The position numbers and the translations under genes are program-made. Of a stretch of DNA of 64,000 bases, positions 50,693 through 60,337 are shown in pieces (the first letter of the stretch is position 1; every line of letters starts with the position of its first letter). Origin of the DNA: Intestinibacillus sp964580155 (GTDB lineage Bacteria > Bacillota > Clostridia > Oscillospirales > Butyricicoccaceae). A model generated the notes under the pieces. It was not told where the DNA came from. It searched no databases and saw only the letters and a program-made list of their open reading frames with translations. The stretch covers positions 1 through 64,000 of the forward strand of contig CAZOJP010000003.1 in the NCBI GenBank assembly GCA_964580155.1. Direction: 5' to 3'.

Positions 50693-53600
50693 TTATACGG
50701 TTGTCAGCAGGAGCTCGCCCGCCTTGACGGTGCTGCCCTCCGCCACGAGCACACGCTCGATCTCACCGTCCATACGCGCGACGACCGAGGTCTCCATTTT
50801 CATCGCTTCGATGACCGCGACGACCTGGTTTTTGACCACGCGATCGCCCGGCTTCACACAAACCTTGGACACCATGCCGGGGATGGACGCGCCGATCTGG
50901 CTCTTGTCCTCCGGATCCGCGAGCACGGCATGCTCGATCTTGTTTTCGGCGTGCTCGTCCGGCACCGCGACCTCGCGGCGCATGCCGTTGAGCTCGAAGA
51001 GCACGTTGCGCGTGCCGTCGTCGTTCCAGTCGCCCAGGCCGAGGTATTTGATGACGAGCGTTTTGCCGTCCTCGATGTCGATTTTGTTCGTCTCGCCGAG
51101 CGCCATGCCGTTGAAGAACACATGGCTGCCCATGCGCGCGATGTAGCCGTATTCCTTGCGGTGGCGGCAGAACTCCTCCACCACCTTGGGGTACAGGCAC
51201 CAGGAAATCACCGAGCGGTGGGAGGCCTCGGGATAAAATTTGCGCACCTCGTCCGCGGCCTTTTCAAAGTCGATGGGTGCCAGCAGCTCGCCGGGGCGGC
51301 AGGTGATCGGCGCTTCGCCCTTGAGGACAACGCGCTGTAGCGCGGGCGGAAAGCCCCACGCAGGCTGGCCCATCATGCCCTTGAAGTAGGACACGACCGA
51401 GTCGGGGAAGGTGAGCGCCTCGCCTCGTGTGACGATATTTTCCGGGGTCAGGTCGTTCTGCACCATGAAGATGGCGAGATCGCCCACCATTTTGGAGGAA
51501 GGCGTGACCTTGACGATGTCGCCGAGCATGGTATTGACGGTTGCGTACATTTTTTTGACCGCGTCAAACCGCGTGCCCAGACCCAGGCTCTCCACCTGCG
51601 CCTTGAGGTTGGAATACTGGCCGCCGGGCATTTCGTAGCGGTAAATATCGGTCGAGGGGCTCTTGATGTGCGCTTCAAAGTGGTTGTAGCGCAGCCGCAC
51701 ATCCGACCAGTAATCGCTCAGCTCCTGCAGGCGGCACGGATCAAGTCCGGTGTCGCGCTCCTGCCCCTGCAGCGCGGTAACGACCGCGTTCATGGAGGGC
51801 TGGCTCGTCATCGAGCTCATGGAGTCAATCGCAACGTCGACGATGTCGACACCGGCCTCTGCCGCCATGAGCAGCGCCGCGACCTGGTTGCCCGAGGTGT
51901 CGTGCGTGTGCAGATGGATGGGCAGCCCGACCTCGTTTTTGAGGGCGGTAACCAGCTTTTTCGCGGCATAGGGCTTGAGCAGGCCGGACATATCCTTGAT
52001 GCACAGCGTGTGTGCGCCGCGCTTTTCCAGCTCCTTGGCGAGGTTTACATAGTAGTTCAGCGTGTATTTGTCGCGCTTAGGATCGAGAATATCGCCGGTG
52101 TAGCACAGCGTCGCTTCGCACAGCTTGCCCTGCTTTAGCACCTCGTCCATGGCGATTTCCATGCCGGGCACCCAGTTGAGCGAGTCAAAGATGCGGAACA
52201 CGTCGATGCCGGTTTTGGCGGCCTCCGCGATAAATGCGCGCACAAGATTGTCGGGATAGTTTGTATATCCGACCGCATTCGCGCCGCGCAGCAGCATCTG
52301 GAACGGAATATTCGGTATTTTCTTGCGCAGCAGGTCGAGCCGCTCCCACGGGGACTCGTGCAGGAAGCGATAGGCGACGTCAAACGTCGCGCCGCCCCAC
52401 ATTTCGAGCGAGAAGCAGTCGCGCAGAATATCCGCCGTGCCGTCCGCCGCGCGCACCATATCACGCGTGCGCATATGCGTTGCAAGCAGCGACTGATGCG
52501 CGTCACGCATGGTTGTGTCCGTGATGAGCAGCTTTTTCTGGGCAAGCACCCAGTCGCGCACCGCTTCGGGGCCTTTTTCATCGAGCAGCTGCTTGAGGCC
52601 GGCCTGCGGCGCGCTCTGCACCTGCGGAAAACGCGGAATGTCGTACTGCGCACGCTCCGCGGACGGGTTGTCGATCTGGATTTTTGCGATATAGCGCAGC
52701 ACCTTGTTCGCGCGGTCGCGGCTGTCCTCAAATTCAAACAGCTCGGGCGTTTCGTCAATGAAGCGCGTGTGACACATGCCTGCGCGGAACACCGGATGGT
52801 GCAAAATATTCGACACAAAGGGGAGGTTCGTCTTGACACCGCGGACGTGCTCCTCACTGATCGCGCGCAGCGCCTTGCGGCATACCCCTTCAAAGGTGTT
52901 GTCCCACGCGGTGACCTTGACGAGCAGCGAATCGTAATAGGGCGAGATAATCGCGCCCGTGTACGCGTTGCCGCCGTCCAAACGCACGCCGAAGCCGCCG
53001 CCCGAGCGATAGGAGGTGATTTTGCCCGTGTCGGGCGCGAACCGATTTGCAGGGTCCTCGGTCGTGACGCGGCACTGCAGCGCAAAGCCGCGCGGCTGCA
53101 CGTCGCTCTGGCTGTTGATGCCGATTTCCGGGGTGGACAGCGCGTTTCCTTCCGCAATGAGGATTTGTGCGCGCACGAGGTCGATGCCCGTGATCTCCTC
53201 GGTGACCGTATGCTCCACCTGAATGCGCGGATTCATCTCGATGAAGTAGTGGTTGCCCGCCCTGTCGACGAGGAACTCGACCGTGCCTGCGGAAACATAG
53301 CCCACATGCTGCGCAACCTTGACCGCATCGGCATACAGCCGCTCGCGCACGTCCTGCGGCACAGACCACGCGGGCGCGTACTCCACAACCTTTTGGTAGC
53401 GGCGCTGGAGCGAGCAGTCGCGCTCGAACAGGTGCACAATGTTGCCGTGGCGGTCGCCCAGAATCTGCACCTCGATGTGCTTGGGCTCCACCAGAAATTT
53501 CTCGATGAAGATGTTGGCGTTGCCAAACGCCTTGCGCGCTTCGCTTTCAACGAGCGCGAATGCGGGCTTTACCTCGTCCGCGCTGTCGCAGCGGCGCATG

Positions 53601-54115
53601 CCGCGTCCGCCGCCGCCGCCTGCCGCCTTCAGGATGATGGGGAAGCCGTAGGCGAGCGCTTTTTCGAGCGCTTCATCCGCGCCGGACAGCGGCTGCTCCG
53701 AGCCGGGGATGGTCGGCACGTCGCACGCCTTGGCGATTGCCTTGGCGGCGAGTTTGTCGCCCATGCTGTCGAGCACGCCGGAGCTTGGGCCGATAAATGT
53801 AATGCCCGCACGCTCACACGCGCGCGCAAATTCCGCGTTTTCGGACAGGAAGCCGTAGCCGGGGTGGATTGCATCGACCTGACGGCGCTTGGCGAGGTCG
53901 ATGATGCCGTCAATGTCGAGATATGCGCCGAGCGGGCTTTTGTTGTCGCCGATGAGGTAGGCCTCGTCCGCACGCGTGCGGAACGTGGCGTAGGTGTCCT
54001 CCTTGGAGTAGATCGCGACGGTTTGCAAACCGAGGTCATAGCATGCGCGGAAAATGCGCATCGCGATTTCTCCTCGATTTGCAACAAGGACCTTGTTAAA
54101 CTTGCAAATTTGCAC
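50693..54115 (-). CDS. pyc: Pyruvate carboxylase
   Basis: This 1140-residue enzyme combines a biotin carboxylase domain (KVLVANRGEIAMRIFRAC, ATP-grasp GGGGGRGM, about 1-450), a carboxyltransferase domain (TDTTMRDAHQSLLATHMRT, metal-binding HLHTHDTSG, about 530-860) and a biotin carrier domain with the biotinyl Lys1106 in EAMKMET. It makes oxaloacetate from pyruvate. c-di-AMP inhibits this enzyme in Listeria and Lactococcus, which is notable beside busR-opuA; whether the site exists here cannot be told by eye. It has its own promoter and a ~115-nt leader. Confidence 0.97.
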   Translation of the reverse strand: MQICKFNKVLVANRGEIAMRIFRACYDLGLQTVAIYSKEDTYATFRTRADEAYLIGDNKSPLGAYLDIDGIIDLAKRRQVDAIHPGYGFLSENAEFARACERAGITFIGPSSGVLDSMGDKLAAKAIAKACDVPTIPGSEQPLSGADEALEKALAYGFPIILKAAGGGGGRGMRRCDSADEVKPAFALVESEARKAFGNANIFIEKFLVEPKHIEVQILGDRHGNIVHLFERDCSLQRRYQKVVEYAPAWSVPQDVRERLYADAVKVAQHVGYVSAGTVEFLVDRAGNHYFIEMNPRIQVEHTVTEEITGIDLVRAQILIAEGNALSTPEIGINSQSDVQPRGFALQCRVTTEDPANRFAPDTGKITSYRSGGGFGVRLDGGNAYTGAIISPYYDSLLVKVTAWDNTFEGVCRKALRAISEEHVRGVKTNLPFVSNILHHPVFRAGMCHTRFIDETPELFEFEDSRDRANKVLRYIAKIQIDNPSAERAQYDIPRFPQVQSAPQAGLKQLLDEKGPEAVRDWVLAQKKLLITDTTMRDAHQSLLATHMRTRDMVRAADGTADILRDCFSLEMWGGATFDVAYRFLHESPWERLDLLRKKIPNIPFQMLLRGANAVGYTNYPDNLVRAFIAEAAKTGIDVFRIFDSLNWVPGMEIAMDEVLKQGKLCEATLCYTGDILDPKRDKYTLNYYVNLAKELEKRGAHTLCIKDMSGLLKPYAAKKLVTALKNEVGLPIHLHTHDTSGNQVAALLMAAEAGVDIVDVAIDSMSSMTSQPSMNAVVTALQGQERDTGLDPCRLQELSDYWSDVRLRYNHFEAHIKSPSTDIYRYEMPGGQYSNLKAQVESLGLGTRFDAVKKMYATVNTMLGDIVKVTPSSKMVGDLAIFMVQNDLTPENIVTRGEALTFPDSVVSYFKGMMGQPAWGFPPALQRVVLKGEAPITCRPGELLAPIDFEKAADEVRKFYPEASHRSVISWCLYPKVVEEFCRHRKEYGYIARMGSHVFFNGMALGETNKIDIEDGKTLVIKYLGLGDWNDDGTRNVLFELNGMRREVAVPDEHAENKIEHAVLADPEDKSQIGASIPGMVSKVCVKPGDRVVKNQVVAVIEAMKMETSVVARMDGEIERVLVAEGSTVKAGELLLTTV

Positions 54116-54231
54116 GAGTATGTACTCCTTTCTGTGTTAAACTGTTTAAGGAAAACTGAGTATAGATGCAGTATAGTGCGAGAATAGCGTGAAAAGAACG
54201 CAGTAGATGCAAAGAGCATTGGTCTGAATTC

Positions 54232-54260
54232 ATTATACCGTTTTATCGGGCGTTCTGCAA
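54232..54260 (-). promoter_or_regulatory. Promoter of pyc
   Basis: On the minus strand TTGCAG (54260-54255), 17-nt spacer and a perfect TATAAT (54237-54232). Confidence 0.8.
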
Positions 54261-54458
54261 TCTAACATTCTACAAATTGCAATTTGCGTTTCTGTGCAAG
54301 TTGTCAGGTGTAAGCTTTCAAGGGAGGGGGGATTGCCGGCGCCGTCCTTGCCCGGCTCGCCCCGGGGCGCGCTGCTGCCGCCTCGCTGCAAGCGGGCGTG
54401 CCGGAGTGCATGCTGCGAACGCAAAGACAACATTTGGGGGCTGCTTGCGGCTTTTCTC
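54261..54458. other. GC-rich spacer between pyc and metG promoters
   Basis: About 200 bp separate the two divergent promoters. The middle is very GC-rich with a GCGCCCCGGGGCGAGC-type inverted repeat near 54355-54372. An open frame exists here but has no ribosome site and an improbable composition. I assign no function, and there is no T-box as it lies upstream of the metG promoter. Confidence 0.5.
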
Positions 54459-54487
54459 TTGTGTTTTTCCGCAAATATGGATATAAT
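54459..54487 (+). promoter_or_regulatory. Promoter of metG
   Basis: TTGTGT (54459-54464), 17-nt spacer and a perfect TATAAT (54482-54487). The leader is only about 35 nt. Confidence 0.75.
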
Positions 54488-54526
54488 AAGAAATAGACGG
54501 AATGAAAAGGAGCGAAAATAAAGGCT

Positions 54527-56452
54527 ATGGACAAAAAACCCTATTATATATCGACTGCTATTGCCTATACCTCGGCAAAGCCGCACATCGGCAACACCTA
54601 CGAAATCGTACTGGCGGACGCAATCGCGCGCTATAAGCGCATGATCGGATACGATGTCTATTTCCAGACCGGCACGGATGAGCACGGTCTGAAAATCGAG
54701 CAAAAGGCGGCCGAGGCAGGCATTACACCGCAGGCCTACGTCGATGGTGTCGCGGGGCAGATCAAGGACATCTGGGATCTGATGAACACGACCTATGACA
54801 AGTTCGTGCGCACGAGCGATGCGGCGCACACGGCCAAGGTACAGAAAATCTTCCAAAAGCTGTATGAGCAGGGCGATATCTACAAAAGCAGCTACAAGGG
54901 CAAATACTGCACCCCGTGCGAATCCTTCTGGACGGAAAGCCAGCTCACGGACGGCTGCTGTCCGGACTGCGGCCGCCCGGTCGCCGATGCGGAGGAGGAA
55001 GCCTACTTCTTCCGTATGAGCAAATATGCCGACCGGCTGATGCAGTACATCGAGGAGCATCCGGATTTCATTCAGCCCGAAAGCCGCAAAAACGAGATGG
55101 TGAACAACTTCCTCAAGCCCGGACTGCAGGATCTGTGCGTGTCGCGAACCTCGTTCACCTGGGGCATTCCGGTCACGTTTGACAACAAGCATGTCATTTA
55201 CGTCTGGCTCGATGCACTCACCAACTATATCACCTTCTGCGGCTACGATCCGGACGGCAACCACGACGAGCACTACAAGCGCTTCTGGCCTGCGGACGTG
55301 CACCTGATCGGCAAGGATATTATCCGCTTCCACACGATTTACTGGCCGATTTTCCTCATGGCGCTCGGCGAAACGCTGCCCAAGCAGATCTTCGGCCATC
55401 CGTGGCTGCTCGTGGGCGACGGCAAGATGTCCAAGTCGCTCGGCAACGTCATCTACGCGGACGATCTTGTCGCGCTGTTCGGCGTGGATGCGGTGCGCTA
55501 TTATGTGCTGCACGAAATGCCGTTTGCAAATGACGGCGTGATTTCCTATGAGCTCATGATGGAGCGCATCAATGCCGATCTCGCCAACGTGCTGGGCAAT
55601 CTCGTCAACCGCACGATCGCGATGACGCACAAGTATTTTGACGGCAAAATCTGCGCGCCGAGCGCGTCCGAGCCGATTGATGAGGAGCTGCGCGCGCTTG
55701 CGCTTGCGCTACCTGCCGCAGTCGAAGCGAAGATGAAGGGTCTGCACGTCGCGGATGCGATCGGCGAGATCTTTACGCTGCTGCGCCGCTCGAACAAATA
55801 CATCGACGAAACCATGCCGTGGGCGCTCGCCAAGGACGAGAGCAAGCGCGAGCGTCTGGGGACGGTGCTGTACCATCTGCTCGAGTCCATCCGCTTTGCC
55901 GCGACCATGCTCGAAGCTTATCTGCCCGCGACCGCGGACAAGATTTTCGCGCAGCTCGGTGTGGAAAACAAGGGGATTTCCTCGCTTGCCTCGTTTGACG
56001 GTATGCCGGTCGGCGGCACGGTCGGCACGGCGGAAATTCTCTTCAGCCGCATCGACATCCCCAAGGTGCTCGCGGAAATCGAGGATAAGCTTGCCGCGCA
56101 GAACGCGCCTGCGGTCACCTTTTTGCCCGATGTCGACTTTGACACCTTTTGTAAGGTCGACATGACCGTGTGCAAGGTCGTGTCCTGTGAAAACGTGAAG
56201 AAGAGCGAAAAGCTGCTCAAGTTCACGCTGGACGACGGTTCGGGCACGCCGCGCCAGATTCTATCCGGCATCGCGCAGTACTATCAGCCCGAGGAGCTGG
56301 TCGGCAAGACCGTCGCCGCGGTCACCAACCTGCCGCCGCGCAAGATGATGGGGCAGGAGAGCCGGGGCATGCTGCTTTCCGCGGAGAAGGACGGCAAGCT
56401 CACGCTTGTCCTGCTCGATGATGCCATTGAAGCGGGCGCAAAATTCTGCTAA
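54527..56452 (+). CDS. metG: Methionyl-tRNA synthetase
   Basis: This 641-residue class I synthetase has the HIGH-type motif in AKPHIGNTYE, a four-Cys zinc knuckle (CTPC...CPDC, about 127-147), KMSKS at 300-304 and a C-terminal EMAP/Trbp111 tRNA-binding domain (VDMTVCKVVSCENVKKSEKLL, about 540-641). It charges tRNA-Met. Length fits the long, dimeric form. It is followed by a terminator. Confidence 0.97.
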   Translation: MDKKPYYISTAIAYTSAKPHIGNTYEIVLADAIARYKRMIGYDVYFQTGTDEHGLKIEQKAAEAGITPQAYVDGVAGQIKDIWDLMNTTYDKFVRTSDAAHTAKVQKIFQKLYEQGDIYKSSYKGKYCTPCESFWTESQLTDGCCPDCGRPVADAEEEAYFFRMSKYADRLMQYIEEHPDFIQPESRKNEMVNNFLKPGLQDLCVSRTSFTWGIPVTFDNKHVIYVWLDALTNYITFCGYDPDGNHDEHYKRFWPADVHLIGKDIIRFHTIYWPIFLMALGETLPKQIFGHPWLLVGDGKMSKSLGNVIYADDLVALFGVDAVRYYVLHEMPFANDGVISYELMMERINADLANVLGNLVNRTIAMTHKYFDGKICAPSASEPIDEELRALALALPAAVEAKMKGLHVADAIGEIFTLLRRSNKYIDETMPWALAKDESKRERLGTVLYHLLESIRFAATMLEAYLPATADKIFAQLGVENKGISSLASFDGMPVGGTVGTAEILFSRIDIPKVLAEIEDKLAAQNAPAVTFLPDVDFDTFCKVDMTVCKVVSCENVKKSEKLLKFTLDDGSGTPRQILSGIAQYYQPEELVGKTVAAVTNLPPRKMMGQESRGMLLSAEKDGKLTLVLLDDAIEAGAKFC

Positions 56453-56460
56453 TACACAAG

Positions 56461-56487
56461 AAAAAGGGCCGCATTTGCGGCCCTTTT
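56461..56487 (+). terminator. Terminator of metG
   Basis: The 11-bp stem AAAAGGGCCGC/GCGGCCCTTTT with an ATTT loop. Confidence 0.9.
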
Positions 56488-56508
56488 CGTCAGCTGAGAG
56501 GAGAATTT

Positions 56509-56700
56509 ATGTATCGCTATGAATATGTTTCGCTCTATACGGGCGGCGGCACGTTCAACAACAACTCGGATGCCCGGCATCGGCAGGTGATTGATCAGTA
56601 TGCGCAGCAGGGCTGGCGCTATGTGGGCTTCGTGCCAACCTGTTTTTCTAGCTATGGCGGCATCAAAGAAATCGACCTTATATTTGAAAAGGAGGGCTGA
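56509..56700 (+). CDS. DUF4177 family small protein
   Basis: This 63-residue protein has the family pattern YRYEYVSL...RQVIDQYAQQGWRYVGFVP...IDLIFEK: two strands, a helix ending in QGWR and two more strands. DUF4177 proteins are small cytoplasmic proteins of unknown function common in Firmicutes. GAGAGGAG lies 7 nt before the ATG. It is 3 nt from tatD, so the two are cotranscribed, probably by readthrough of the metG terminator. Confidence 0.85.
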   Translation: MYRYEYVSLYTGGGTFNNNSDARHRQVIDQYAQQGWRYVGFVPTCFSSYGGIKEIDLIFEKEG

Positions 56701-56703
56701 GCC

Positions 56704-57474
56704 ATGCTGATTGATACCCATGCGCACTATGACGACGCGCAATTCGACGGCGACCGCGACGCGCTGCTGCGCTCCATGGCGCAGAATGGTGTTGCCTACA
56801 TCGTAAACCCCGGCTGTGACCTTGCGAGCAGCCAAAAGGCGGCCGAAATGGCGAATACCTATGATTTTATGTATGCAGGGGTCGGCTATCATCCGGAAAA
56901 CCTCGAAGGGACGGTCGATCTCGATGCGATTGAAGCGCTGGCGCGCGACAATCCCCGTGTGCGCGCAATCGGGGAGATTGGGCTGGACTACTATTGGGAG
57001 AAGGATCCGGACAAGCGCAAATATCAGCAGGAGATTTTCCACGCGCAGATGCGCATGGCGAAGCGGCTGGGGCTGCCCGTTATCATCCACGACCGCGAGG
57101 CCCACCTCGATACGCTGACGGTCGCGGAGCAGCATCCCGGTGTGACCGGTGTGTTCCACTGCTACTCGGGCAGCGCGGAAATGGCAAAGCAGCTGCTCAA
57201 GCTCGGCTATTACCTGTCGTTTACCGGGGTTGTGACCTACAAAAACGCACGCAAGGTGCGCGAGGTGCTCGAAATTATGCCGCTCGACCGCATCATGATT
57301 GAGACCGACGCGCCCTATCTCGCGCCCGAGCCCTATCGCGGCAAGCGCAATTCTTCGCTTTATGTGCACCGCGTCGCGGAGCAGATTGCGCAGGTGCGCG
57401 GCCTGGAGACGGACGAAGTTGCGCGCATCACAACGGAAAACGCAAAGCGATTTTTCCGCATTGAGGAGACGTAA
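56704..57474 (+). CDS. tatD: TatD family metal-dependent DNase
   Basis: This 256-residue TIM-barrel hydrolase has DTHAHYDD with the first metal-binding His pair, IGEIGLDYYW, HDREAH, FHCYSGS and ETDAPYLAP. TatD enzymes are 3'-5' exonucleases acting in DNA repair or quality control. The metG-tatD order is common in Firmicutes. GGAGGGC precedes the ATG. It converges on the minus-strand solute-binding gene after 38 nt with no clear terminator. Confidence 0.95.
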   Translation: MLIDTHAHYDDAQFDGDRDALLRSMAQNGVAYIVNPGCDLASSQKAAEMANTYDFMYAGVGYHPENLEGTVDLDAIEALARDNPRVRAIGEIGLDYYWEKDPDKRKYQQEIFHAQMRMAKRLGLPVIIHDREAHLDTLTVAEQHPGVTGVFHCYSGSAEMAKQLLKLGYYLSFTGVVTYKNARKVREVLEIMPLDRIMIETDAPYLAPEPYRGKRNSSLYVHRVAEQIAQVRGLETDEVARITTENAKRFFRIEET

Positions 57475-57512
57475 AATAGGACAGCGACGGGCTGCGCTCG
57501 GAGTTTTGCTCA

Positions 57513-58721
57513 TTACTGCAGCCCATCCAATGTCGTTTGGCCCGTTACGATGGCTGTAAATAGATTTTCCAGCTGCAGCTCGCGCTGCTTTTCTTCGTCG
57601 GTCGGTATTCCAGAGCAGACACCGCGCTGGTTGTCGGACGCGCCGGGAGAAAGAGACTTGCCGATGAAATTGTCGCGGAAAATCTGCTGCATTTCATCGC
57701 TGTTATATGCCGGCAACATTTGTTCCTTCGCCATAATTCGGGCACCTGCGTCCCCGGCTGCAAATCGGATAAATTCCCATGCAAGCGCGGGATCGGCTGT
57801 GTTTTTTCCGATACCCATTCCGGTCGGAATGGTCGTCAGCGTTTCGGGGTCCTGACCCTCCCAACGCGGCTGCGCGCAGACACCCCACTGAAAACGAAAT
57901 CTTCCGGCCTGCTGATCCGATGTCAGATAGTTCAGAAACCAGGTTCCGCCCACATACATGCTAAATCGGCCGGTCTCAAACTGACGCTGCTGCACGTTTG
58001 CCGCAACGCAATCCCCGTACAGAGGCGCGGATCCGTCCTCAAACTGAATCCCGAGCAGCAGATTCATCCCAGGTGTCAAAGCCTGTATGTCACCGTTTCT
58101 GTAGGAAAGCGGATATGTTTGTGTCGATGCCATCCACTGGATCGGCATCGGCAGAATCATGATTCCATAGGTGTCCGCCAAGCCGGTTTCCTGTTGCAGA
58201 CGCAGCCCCAGCTGCCGGAACTCCTGCCACGTTATGCCGTCTTCTGGATAGGGAACTCCTGCGCGATCGAACAGGTCACAGTTGTAAAACAGCACATAGT
58301 GATCCCTTCTGTAGGGAACCGCATAGGTGTTGCCCTGGTAGCGCATGTACTCCAGATCCTTATAGCGATTCGCGTCAAAGTTTCCAGAATCCATGAAGCC
58401 GTCCAAAGGCAGCATCATCCGCTGCGCACATAAATCTTTTAGCGATGCCAGCGTTCGGAGGTAGACCACGTCCACCTGCTTCCCGCTCATCAGCAACGAC
58501 TCGGCCTTCTGATCATAATAGGTGTCGGGGTAGCTCAGCACCCGCACCTGCACGTCGGGATATAATTTTTCAAATGCCTCCACCACACTGCGGTCATAGG
58601 AAACCTGATCGTAGTCCCATAATGCAATGGTCAGCGTTCGGGTTCTTTCCCCTATGTGGGCATCGGATGCGGAGCAGCCGCAAAGCAGCAGCAGCAGCAA
58701 AAAGCATATTCTTTTTTTCAT
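57513..58721 (-). CDS. Extracellular solute-binding lipoprotein (carbohydrate type)
   Basis: This 402-residue protein has a lipoprotein signal (KKRICFLLLLLLCGCS, Cys near residue 16) and a type-I/II sugar-binding fold: TLTIALWDYD near the N-terminus, YDQKAESLLMSGKQVDVVYL and YAVPYRRDHYVLFYNCDLF. It resembles the binding proteins of CUT1 sugar transporters. No permease or ATPase gene lies in the window. It overlaps the end of the response-regulator frame (ATGA) and is last in the kinase-regulator operon, which suggests a ligand-sensing role with the kinase. Confidence 0.85.
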   Translation of the reverse strand: MKKRICFLLLLLLCGCSASDAHIGERTRTLTIALWDYDQVSYDRSVVEAFEKLYPDVQVRVLSYPDTYYDQKAESLLMSGKQVDVVYLRTLASLKDLCAQRMMLPLDGFMDSGNFDANRYKDLEYMRYQGNTYAVPYRRDHYVLFYNCDLFDRAGVPYPEDGITWQEFRQLGLRLQQETGLADTYGIMILPMPIQWMASTQTYPLSYRNGDIQALTPGMNLLLGIQFEDGSAPLYGDCVAANVQQRQFETGRFSMYVGGTWFLNYLTSDQQAGRFRFQWGVCAQPRWEGQDPETLTTIPTGMGIGKNTADPALAWEFIRFAAGDAGARIMAKEQMLPAYNSDEMQQIFRDNFIGKSLSPGASDNQRGVCSGIPTDEEKQRELQLENLFTAIVTGQTTLDGLQ

Positions 58722-58900
58722 CGCCCCTGCCCCCAGCTGTGGCAGCGGCTGCGGTACTCGCCCGGACTCATTCCTGTCACACGTTTGAAAATGCGATTGA
58801 AATAATACCGATCCTCATACCCGACCCGCTCCCCAATCGCATACACCTTGTCGTGCGAGGTGCTCAGCAGCCGCTTCGCTTGCTCGACCCGGCTTGCCAT
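58718..58900 (-). pseudogene. Detached C-terminal AraC helix-turn-helix fragment of the response regulator
   Basis: This 60-codon fragment (SRVEQAKRLL..., VGYEDRYYFNRIFKRVTGMSPGEYR) is the second half of an AraC DNA-binding domain, including the second helix-turn-helix and the family signature. It is in the same frame as the upstream regulator and begins two codons after that gene's TGA. Reinitiation at its ATG would give a 60-residue product with only half a DNA-binding domain. Confidence 0.8.
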
Positions 58901-58903
58901 GAT

Positions 58904-60337
58904 TCAATCGGTGAAGGTGCGTCCGGTGTGCTTTTTCAGCAGACTGCTTAGATAAGAGGGATTGAGGCACACCTCTGCGGCCACTTCTTGCAAGGTCAAC
59001 TCTTCAGCATACCGATGTTTCAGGATTTGCTGCACTTGCGTGACCGCCGCCGGGATGCCTTTTTCTTGTTCGCGCTGTAAAAACAGCTTCAGATCCTGGA
59101 TTAGCAGCTGAAAAAACTGCTCCGTTTGAAGTATCGTCTCCATGTGCAGCAAGTCCTTATATGGCCACATACTCGTAGGTAATACATGCTTCAGCGGCAA
59201 TCCGTAGTTTTCAAAGTATTCTTGCAGAATGCACAGCAGTTCGACCGCCGCGCTGCCGATTGCATCGCGGCTCAGGCACAGGTTCTTCATGTCGTGCAAC
59301 ATTTCACTCAGCAGCGCCTCTGTTTGCATGTAATCGCCTTTGCTGAGAGCATCTCCGAGCTGCTCGCGTACCTCGTGCATAGGATACCCGGCCTCATTGA
59401 TACGCGGCGGCACCGCCGCATCCCATTCCACGATTCCGCCGCTTGAAAGATAGAAACGAAAATGGATTGCGTCGCTTGCCTGCTGCAGGGCCGTGCGAAT
59501 GCCCTCGATTCCGCATGCGCCGATGCCGATGCCGATCGTGCATGAAATATTCAGATATTCCATCAATAATCCGCGCAGCCGCTGTGCGGTATGCCGGACC
59601 AGTTTTCTATCGAGCGGATCGCTTTTGGGGCATGCAAGAATGTAGAATTCGCCGGTTTTGCCGACGAAGCAGTACGCCTGAAACTGATCGCTCATAATCT
59701 CCTCTGCAATGTTTATCACGGAAAAGCACAGCGTGTGGCACTGCTCCTCGGAAGCATCCTCAAAGCGGTACAGTTCGCCTGCTTTGAGGATGAGGCAAAC
59801 GACGTTTTCACCGTCCAGAAAGACCCCCATTTCCTGCATGGATCGCCGCAGCTGCTCCTCGCTGATATAAAAATTGCTGACAATGTCCTTGAGGAAGTGC
59901 TGACGCAGCAGCCTCTGCGTGTGACGGTCTGACACGAACTCCTCTTTGTCATGCAGCTCTAGGGTACGCGCGGATTCGTCCAGCGCCGCAATCAGCTCCT
60001 GCGGTTCCAAGTTCAGCTTGAGCAGATAGTCGTCCGCCCCGAGCTTGATTGCCTGTTTGACCAGATCAAAGTCATCATAGCTGCTCAGTACAAGAATTTT
60101 AGCCGGGCACTTGCGGCGTTTGAGCTCGCGAATGAGCGCGATTCCATCCATGCCGGGCATCTTAATGTCGGTGATGATGATATCCGGCTGCCATTTTTCC
60201 GCAAGCTCAAGCGCTTGCACGCCATTTTGCGCTTCACCCACCAGCACAAAGCCGTTTTTCTCCCAATCAATAATCGTTTTCAGTCCGATCCGTACCATGG
60301 TATCGTCGTCCGCGATTAGAACTCGTATCCGGCTCAT
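58904..60337 (-). pseudogene. YesN-type response regulator, interrupted by an in-frame TGA
   Basis: This 477-residue frame has a receiver domain (acidic pocket DDD at 10-12, phosphoacceptor Asp57 in TDIKMPGMDG), a central ~250-residue linker domain with a degenerate GGDEF-like fold, and the first half of an AraC DNA-binding domain (LTLQEVAAEVCLNPSYLSSLLKKHTGRTFTD). A TGA then stands where family members have an aromatic or aliphatic residue, and the same frame continues for 61 more codons to the normal end. The complete protein would be about 540 residues. It overlaps the kinase stop (ATGA). It may be a nonsense mutation or a sequencing error. Confidence 0.85.

Noticed and set aside
52358..54187. 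609-codon plus-strand frame opposite pyc.
   Set aside because: Antisense shadow of a very GC-rich gene; low-complexity composition rich in Arg, Ala and His.
54294..54521. 75-codon frame in the pyc-metG spacer.
   Set aside because: Cys/Arg/Pro-rich composition, no ribosome site, and it spans the metG promoter.
54488..54526. T-box leader expected for an aminoacyl-tRNA synthetase gene.
   Set aside because: The metG leader after the predicted promoter is only about 35 nt, too short for a T-box, and no T-box sequence is seen.
58901..58906. UGA read as Trp or selenocysteine in the response regulator.
   Set aside because: UGA serves as the ordinary stop of other genes here (era-linked genes, yqfD, murG-type ends), and no SECIS-like hairpin was evident after it.
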